A stretch of DNA of 64,000 nucleotides from Glycomyces albidus. Lineage in GTDB: Bacteria > Actinomycetota > Actinomycetes > Mycobacteriales > Micromonosporaceae. The translations under genes and the position numbers were made by a program. The stretch covers positions 62,001-126,000 of the forward strand of contig NZ_WIAO01000011.1 of NCBI RefSeq assembly GCF_009451885.1. The letters run 5' to 3'. The notes beneath the pieces were generated by a model. The model worked only from the letters and a program-made list of their open reading frames with translations, searched no databases and was not told the origin of the DNA. This document shows positions 59,231 to 64,000 of this stretch, piece by piece; position 1 is the first letter of the stretch; every line of letters starts with the position of its first letter.

Positions 59231-60724
59231 ATGAACGGCAAACTGATCGCGGCCCTCGGCGGCATCGCATGCGCCGGGGGAGCCCTGGCGGCGGCGCAGC
59301 TCGCGGCGATCGCCGTGGCCCCCGGCAGCGGACCGGTCGCGGCCGTCGGCGCGGCGGTGATCGACGCGACGCCCGAGCCGGTCAAAGCGTGGGCGATCCG
59401 CACCTTCGGATTCCACGACAAGCTCGTGCTCCTGGCCGGCATCGGGCTGGCCCTGGTCGCCGCCGCCGCCGCCGTGGGATTCCTCGCGCGCCGCCGGATC
59501 GCCGTCGGCTACGGGGCGCTGATGCTGCTCGGCGTCGCCGGCGCGGCCGCTGCGATCTCCAGGCCCGCCGCCTCCGCGGCGTGGGCACTGCCGCCCCTGG
59601 CCGGCGCCGCGTTCGGTGCGGCGCTGCTTTTCCTGCTCTACCGCCCCAGCCCCGCGACCGGCGCGGCCCCCGGACGCGCGGTCGACCGGCGCGGCGTCCT
59701 TCTCGCGCTGGCCGGGGCCGGTCTCGCCGGTGCGGCCGGATGGCGTTTCGGCGGCACCGGCGAGATCGAACAGGCCCGCCGGGGCCTGACCCTGCCCGAG
59801 GCCGACGACATCGGCCCCGCCGGGACCGGACTCGACCTCGACGGCCTCACTCCGTACCTGACACCGAACCCCGACTTCTACCGCGTCGACACCGCCCTGG
59901 TCCTGCCCCGGGTCCTGCCCGAGGACTACCGGTTGCGGATCGGCGGCCGCGTCGAACGCCCGCTCGAACTCACCTACGGCGACCTGCTCGACCGCGAACT
60001 GCTCGAACGCGAGATCACCCTCGCCTGCGTCTCCAACGAGGTCGGCGGCACCCTCGCCGGAAACGCGCGCTGGCTCGGCGTCAGCCTCGCCGACCTGCTC
60101 GCCGACGCCGGCCCCGAGCCCGGCGCCGACCAGGTCGTCTCCCGCTCGCACGACGGCTGGACCGCCGGGACCCCCACCAGTGCGTGCACCGGCGGGCGCG
60201 ACGCGCTCATCGCCATCGGCATGAACGGCGAACCGCTGCCCCTCGAACACGGCTTCCCCGTCCGCATGATCGTCCCCGGCCTCTACGGGTACGTGTCCGC
60301 GACGAAATGGCTGGTCGAGCTCGAGCTCTCTTCGTTCGCCGACTTCGACCCCTACTGGGTCCGCCGCGACTGGGCCGCCCAGGCCCCGATCAAGACGTTC
60401 TCGCGCATCGACACGCCCAAGCCCCTCACGACCATCGCACCGGGGCGCACCACCGTCGCCGGGGTCGCGTGGGCGCAGCACCGCGGCATCGACCGCGTCG
60501 AGGTCCGCGTCGACGAAGGCCCTTGGGCCGACGCCGAACTCGCGCCCGTGATCGGCCCCGACACCTGGCGCCAATGGCAGTGGGCGTGGGACGCCAGGCC
60601 CGGGCGCCACAAGTTGGAGGTCCGCGCCACCGACGCCGAAGGCGACACCCAGACCCGGGAGCGGGCCACGCCCTTCCCCGACGGCGCGACCGGCTGGCAC
60701 TCGGTCGTCGTGACCGCCGCGTAG
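59231..60724 (+). CDS. Membrane-anchored sulfite-oxidase-like molybdopterin oxidoreductase
   Basis: 497 aa. Four N-terminal helices (about 8-30, 60-85, 92-110, 118-140) precede the oxidoreductase molybdopterin domain (about 210-385), with the Mo-ligand Cys in LACVSNEVGG and the FPVRMIVPG loop, and a C-terminal Mo-co dimerisation domain (about 390-497). Relatives lie beside sigK-rskA in several actinobacteria. It probably repairs or reduces oxidised sulfur groups or acts on sulfite-type substrates outside the cell. ATG 59231 is immediately downstream of a SigK promoter. Confidence 0.88.
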   Translation: MNGKLIAALGGIACAGGALAAAQLAAIAVAPGSGPVAAVGAAVIDATPEPVKAWAIRTFGFHDKLVLLAGIGLALVAAAAAVGFLARRRIAVGYGALMLLGVAGAAAAISRPAASAAWALPPLAGAAFGAALLFLLYRPSPATGAAPGRAVDRRGVLLALAGAGLAGAAGWRFGGTGEIEQARRGLTLPEADDIGPAGTGLDLDGLTPYLTPNPDFYRVDTALVLPRVLPEDYRLRIGGRVERPLELTYGDLLDRELLEREITLACVSNEVGGTLAGNARWLGVSLADLLADAGPEPGADQVVSRSHDGWTAGTPTSACTGGRDALIAIGMNGEPLPLEHGFPVRMIVPGLYGYVSATKWLVELELSSFADFDPYWVRRDWAAQAPIKTFSRIDTPKPLTTIAPGRTTVAGVAWAQHRGIDRVEVRVDEGPWADAELAPVIGPDTWRQWQWAWDARPGRHKLEVRATDAEGDTQTRERATPFPDGATGWHSVVVTAA

Positions 60725-60783
60725 ACCACCCGAACGACCGCCGGGGACGACCGTCCCCGGCATCCGATAAGAGAGGCAAGACC

Positions 60784-61422
60784 ATGAACACTCGATTCCT
60801 GACCCGCGCCGGAGCCCTGGCCGCGGCCGCCGGTATCGCGATCACCTTGTCCGCGTGCGGTTCCGACGAGGGCGGCGACGAGGCCGGCGAGGACACCACC
60901 TCGACCGAGGAGTCCATGCCCGAAGAGACCACCGGGGAGGAGATGCCGGTCTCGGGCGAGTTCGGCGCGGCGTGCTCGGCCGTCCCGGCCGACGGCGAGG
61001 GCTCCTTCACCGGTATGGCCGACGACCCGGTCGCCACCGCCGCGAGCAACAACCCGGTGCTGTCCACGCTCGTCACCGCCGTGAGCGAGGCCGACCTGGT
61101 CGACACCCTCAACTCAGCGGAGAACATCACGGTGTTCGCGCCGGTCAACGACGCATTCGCCGCGATCCCCGAGGCCGACCTGGAAGCGGTCATGGCCGAC
61201 CAGGAGCAGCTGACCAGCATCCTGTCTTACCACGTGGTGGGGGAGCAGCTCGCCCCTGAAGACCTCGCCGGCGAGCACGCCACCCTCCAAGGCGGCACGC
61301 TCAACGTCGAAGGTTCGGGCGAGACCTTCACCGTCAACGGCGAAGCCGCCGTCGTCTGCGGCAACGTCCAGACCGCCAACGCCACCGTCTACATCGTCGA
61401 CACCGTCCTCATGCCCGCATAG
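60784..61422 (+). CDS. Fasciclin-domain lipoprotein (MPT83-like)
   Basis: 212 aa. A lipobox LSAC (Cys at about residue 25) marks a lipoprotein. An acidic, Glu/Thr-rich linker follows, then one FAS1 domain (about 75-212) with VFAPVNDAFAAI and YHVVGEQL, the H1/H2 motifs. It resembles mycobacterial MPT83/MPT70, both SigK targets, and is in the same run as sigK-rskA. Function: cell-surface adhesion or matrix interaction. ATG 60784 has GAGAGG. A terminator follows. Confidence 0.92.
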   Translation: MNTRFLTRAGALAAAAGIAITLSACGSDEGGDEAGEDTTSTEESMPEETTGEEMPVSGEFGAACSAVPADGEGSFTGMADDPVATAASNNPVLSTLVTAVSEADLVDTLNSAENITVFAPVNDAFAAIPEADLEAVMADQEQLTSILSYHVVGEQLAPEDLAGEHATLQGGTLNVEGSGETFTVNGEAAVVCGNVQTANATVYIVDTVLMPA

Positions 61423-61437
61423 GACAGGCGCCTTCCC

Positions 61438-61472
61438 GCCGGGGCCGACCACGATCCGTCGTCGGCCCCGGC
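61438..61472 (+). terminator. Terminator after the fasciclin gene
   Basis: A 12-bp stem, GCCGGGGCCGAC with its complement, and an 11-nt loop start 15 nt after the stop. Confidence 0.8.
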
Positions 61473-61589
61473 CACTGAGAAACCACGCGGGAAGGCCGGG
61501 ACATCCGTCCGCGACGCCCCCAGCCGAAAGGCGTAAAAACCTGCTCAGCGGGTATATGTCGGTCCCCGCCAACGAAAAAGGAGTTCAAA

Positions 61590-62030
61590 ATGTCCGCCCA
61601 ACAGACGCGCGGCCGCGCACCGGTCCAAATGGTGACGATGGTCGTCTCGCTGGTGTTCGTCCTGGTCGGCTTGCTCGGGTTCGTCCCGGGCATCACCACC
61701 GATTTCGATTCGATGACCTTCGCCGGCCACCACTCCGATGCCCGGCTCCTGGGCGTCTTCGAGGTGTCGGTCCTCCACAACCTCGTCCACCTCCTGTTCG
61801 GCATCGTCGGGTTCTTGATGGTCCGCACCGTGAGCGGCGCCGTCACCTACCTGATCATCGGCGGCGCGATCTACTTCGTGCTGTGGCTGTACGGTCTCAT
61901 CATCGACCTCGACTCGGCCGCGAACTTCGTCCCGGTCAACGACGCCGACAACTGGCTTCACCTGGCCCTGGCCATCGGCATGATTGGACTCGGGGCCCTT
62001 TTCGCACGCAAGAGGAGCGCCGCACACTGA
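61590..62030 (+). CDS. DUF4383 membrane protein
   Basis: 146 aa with four membrane helices (about 14-34, 60-82, 88-108, 120-140). The VLHNLVHLLFGIVGF stretch of helix 2 with conserved His is the DUF4383 pattern. Function unknown; relatives are stress-linked in actinobacteria. ATG 61590 has AAGGAG. Upstream, GGGTAT at 61551 with GCGT 15 nt before it resembles a SigB/SigF-type promoter. Confidence 0.85.
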   Translation: MSAQQTRGRAPVQMVTMVVSLVFVLVGLLGFVPGITTDFDSMTFAGHHSDARLLGVFEVSVLHNLVHLLFGIVGFLMVRTVSGAVTYLIIGGAIYFVLWLYGLIIDLDSAANFVPVNDADNWLHLALAIGMIGLGALFARKRSAAH

Positions 62031-62051
62031 CCGGTCGGAACGGCGGGTTCC

Positions 62052-62210
62052 ATGTCCACCTGGTCCGGCACTTTCAACGACCTCCGCTTCGACTACCGAG
62101 CGGCTGCCCAGCGGGCCTGCCGCAACCTCGCCGAATACCACGCCGAACACGGCGACCCCGCCCGCGCCGCCGAATACCGCGCCATGGTCACCGAGTCGAC
62201 CGGGCCCTGA
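62052..62210 (+). CDS. Small ORF of 52 codons, hypothetical
   Basis: ATG 62052 to TGA 62210 encodes a basic-acidic helical peptide with Trp4 and the pattern EYHAEHGDPARAAEYRAM, which looks like a small helical protein. It begins 21 nt after the DUF4383 stop and ends before a bidirectional terminator, so it is probably co-transcribed. There is no clear ribosome site and no known family. Confidence 0.45.
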   Translation: MSTWSGTFNDLRFDYRAAAQRACRNLAEYHAEHGDPARAAEYRAMVTESTGP

Positions 62211-62268
62211 CAACGTTAGATAAGCCAACCAGGCGCAATGGAACGCTCGCGGGCATTCAGCGCACGGC

Positions 62269-62300
62269 AGCGGGCCGCGACCTCAAGGTCGCGGCCCGCT
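62269..62300. terminator. Bidirectional terminator
   Basis: A 14-bp perfect stem (AGCGGGCCGCGACC with its complement) and the loop TCAA lie between the small ORF and the convergent DoxX gene. Confidence 0.85.
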
Positions 62301-62316
62301 CTACTGCTCCCGGCGT

Positions 62317-62853
62317 CTACTTGAGCCAAGGGTTTCGCTTGACGATGGGAAGGTCGCCCCAGGTCTTGCCGAGGCCGAGGGTGTCCTCAGCGCGGGTCAT
62401 GGCGAGGCCGATGAGGAGGCCGGCGTAGATCAGGTGGTCGTCCATGAACGGGTTGTTCTCGGGCCACAGGGCGGCGGTCCACATGAGGACCAGCAGGAGG
62501 GCGCCCGCGGCGGCGGCGATCCGCATGCCGATGCCGAGGATCAGTGCGAGGCCAATCCCGAGCAGGCCGGCCATGAACAGCCAGTCGGCGGCGGCGTTGC
62601 CCGCCATGCCCTGGTAGAAGTCCGCGAACGGGCCTTTGGTGCCGAAAGTCAGGAAGCCTTCGGTCGGGCTGCCGCCCTCGATCCAGGCGGCCTTCTTCTC
62701 GGTGGCGAAGCCGAGACCGAAAGTCTTGTCGAGGAAGGCCCACAGGAAGACCCAGCCCAGGGCGATGCGCAGGCCCGCCCACACATAGTCGACAGCACGA
62801 GCAGCGGTGGCGGTAGTGGCGGTGGTTCGCTCGGTGGCGTTGACGGTGGCCAT
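62317..62853 (-). CDS. DoxX-family membrane protein
   Basis: 178 aa. Four or five helices (about 25-45, 95-112, 115-132, 145-160), with WVFLWAFLDKTFGLG in helix 1 and ALILGIGMRIAAAAGALL in the middle. DoxX proteins often act with oxidoreductases of sulfur metabolism. ATG 62853 was preferred to 62898 because GAAAGGAAC lies just upstream. The next minus-strand gene ahead is an SQR-like oxidoreductase. Confidence 0.85.
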   Translation of the reverse strand: MATVNATERTTATTATAARAVDYVWAGLRIALGWVFLWAFLDKTFGLGFATEKKAAWIEGGSPTEGFLTFGTKGPFADFYQGMAGNAAADWLFMAGLLGIGLALILGIGMRIAAAAGALLLVLMWTAALWPENNPFMDDHLIYAGLLIGLAMTRAEDTLGLGKTWGDLPIVKRNPWLK

Positions 62854-62991
62854 CGGAGTTCCTTTCGAGTCGGGGCACCGTATCCGGTGACAGTTCAATG
62901 AAACCGCAGTTCAAAGTGGTTCTGGAGAGGTCGGAAGGCGGGTCTTCAGGGGACGAAGGTCCTGCGCGGCAGCGGGAGCGGGCAAGGGAAA

Positions 62992-63020
62992 GGCGGCCGT
63001 CCCCTTGAGGGACGGCCGCC
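62992..63020. terminator. Hairpin terminator of the SQR-like gene
   Basis: A 12-bp stem (GGCGGCCGTCCC with its complement) lies 30 nt downstream of the SQR-like gene's stop on the minus strand. Confidence 0.75.
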
Positions 63021-63049
63021 CGGGAGCGGCCGGCGCGACGGCCCGAAGG

Positions 63050-64000
63050 TCACTCCCGCACTGCGCCCGAGATGGTCCTGGTCAAGCCCTTGAGACCCAG
63101 GGACACCGCGTCCTGTGCGAGGCCTCCGTGGACTGGGTGGCCGGCCCGGAACTGTTGCGGCAGGTAGGTCCCGAGGGTCTTCTTGCCCAGGTGCCAGATC
63201 GGGGAGACGCCGATGCGATGTCCGCTGCCGGCCCGGGCGGCCGGTTCACCGGTGAGCGTGAGGGGCGTCTGTGCGAACACGGCGTCGTCGAGCATTTCCA
63301 GGACGTACAGGCCGACCGGGTCGAACCGCCGCGGGTCGGTGACGGCCGCGGGGTCGATCCGGGCGGCGATGTCGTCGGCGACCGCGTCGGCCTGCAGGAG
63401 CGAGAGGTAGCCGAGCTTGACTGGGAAGTCCCCGGCGTCGCCGGGGGCGTAGACGGCGTCGGTGCACCGCACCCGGCGGGTGTCGGGCTCGGTCAGCAGG
63501 AATCCGTTGCGGTCCTGCGGCAGGCCCTCGTAGTCGACTGAGGCGGCCTGGGGTGCGGTGGACACGAGCGCATCGAAGGTGTGCGCGGTGCCGTCGGCGA
63601 AGCGGGCGCGGTGCGGTTCGACGCGCTCGACCGCCGATCGCACGTGGCTGATGATGCCGCGTTCGGTGAACTCGGCCTCGATGACCGGGTGCAGGCCGGT
63701 TCCGAACGACTCCAGGTAGCGCTCTTCGGAGGTGGCGAAGGTCAGGCACACCCGGTCGCGGACTCGGGAGCGGCGCAGCCAGGTCTCGAGCATGAACGCG
63801 AGCTCGTAGACCGGGCCCGGGCACTGGCTGTCCGGCGGGACCAGGAACAGCACGTGCTGCGGTGAGCCGTCGACGGCCGCCTCCCGCACCCGCCGCAGTG
63901 TCCGGCCGAGTTCGCGCATCTGGTTCAGGGCGCCCACCAGGTGCGCGTGCTCGGCCAGGCCGGGCACGCGCTCGGGCCGCATCGCGGCGCCGGTGGCCAG
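63050..64000 (-). CDS. SQR-like FAD/NAD(P) oxidoreductase, C-terminal part (window edge)
   Basis: The open frame runs off the window; 317 codons are seen and the N-terminal FAD motif lies beyond. The visible part begins LATGAAM (the ATG motif of FAD enzymes), has RFADGTAHTFDALVSTAP and the second FAD-contacting motif VYAPGDAGDFPVK. It fits sulfide:quinone reductase or NDH-2-like enzymes. Two Cys (VCLTF, SQCPGP) could be redox-active, but pairing is uncertain. It is upstream of DoxX on the same strand, separated by a terminator. Confidence 0.8.
   Translation of the reverse strand: MATGAAMRPERVPGLAEHAHLVGALNQMRELGRTLRRVREAAVDGSPQHVLFLVPPDSQCPGPVYELAFMLETWLRRSRVRDRVCLTFATSEERYLESFGTGLHPVIEAEFTERGIISHVRSAVERVEPHRARFADGTAHTFDALVSTAPQAASVDYEGLPQDRNGFLLTEPDTRRVRCTDAVYAPGDAGDFPVKLGYLSLLQADAVADDIAARIDPAAVTDPRRFDPVGLYVLEMLDDAVFAQTPLTLTGEPAARAGSGHRIGVSPIWHLGKKTLGTYLPQQFRAGHPVHGGLAQDAVSLGLKGLTRTISGAVRE

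Overview
This window is high-GC DNA from an actinomycete. Start codons are often GTG or TTG and many genes overlap by ATGA or GTGA. The block moxR, DUF58, VWA, fabG, inhA, hemH, nfeD, SPFH matches the gene order of the Mycobacterium tuberculosis Rv1479-Rv1488 region, and ribE-ribBA-ribH with hisE-hisG resembles the Streptomyces order. I cannot fix the genus from sequence alone; a non-mycobacterial soil actinomycete is the best reading.

Positions 1-26,900 are mostly chromosomal core. They hold the end of rpe, a REC-GGDEF protein with altered key residues, an FMN riboswitch driving ribE-ribBA-ribH, an accessory block (membrane glycosyltransferase, DUF1905, NmrA/TetR pair, GH2 and GH12 glycosidases), hisE-hisG, a four-gene minus-strand operon (hydrolase, Cys-motif protein, two PH-domain proteins), then the moxR-to-hemH run, NfeD/SPFH, a SpoU methyltransferase, a TetR/membrane-protein pair, a C45 acyltransferase-like protein, an APH-fold kinase and tRNA-Leu(GAG).

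From about 27,000 to 45,000 the content is accessory and partly decayed: an acidic orphan protein, a frameshifted beta-propeller remnant, a GbsR/MarR-regulated ABC exporter, a chimeric pseudogene related to a hydrolase 6.5 kb away, a PadR pair, a STAND regulator divergent from a secreted protein, an MscS channel, and a compact WXG100-like/YbaB-like cassette that resembles type VII secretion substrates without any secretion machinery. A MEDS-domain anti-sigma-like protein follows.

Positions 45,000-64,000 are rich in sigma factors. Two ECF41-type sigma genes, each next to an NDH-2/SQR-like FAD oxidoreductase, face each other tail to tail, and three promoters nearby share a TGTCA.G-N16 element. 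A truncated SigB/SigF-like sigma and a second MEDS protein come next. Then a SigK-RskA pair precedes a membrane molybdopterin oxidoreductase and a fasciclin lipoprotein. Two SigK-type promoters (CCATCC-N15-CCGAAT) stand in front of sigK and of the oxidoreductase, so this is a nearly complete local regulon. The window closes with DUF4383, a small ORF, DoxX and a truncated SQR-like oxidoreductase.

The most interesting items are the orphan WXG/YbaB cassette, the paired ECF41 modules with shared promoter architecture, and the two MEDS proteins whose ATPase motifs are both eroded.
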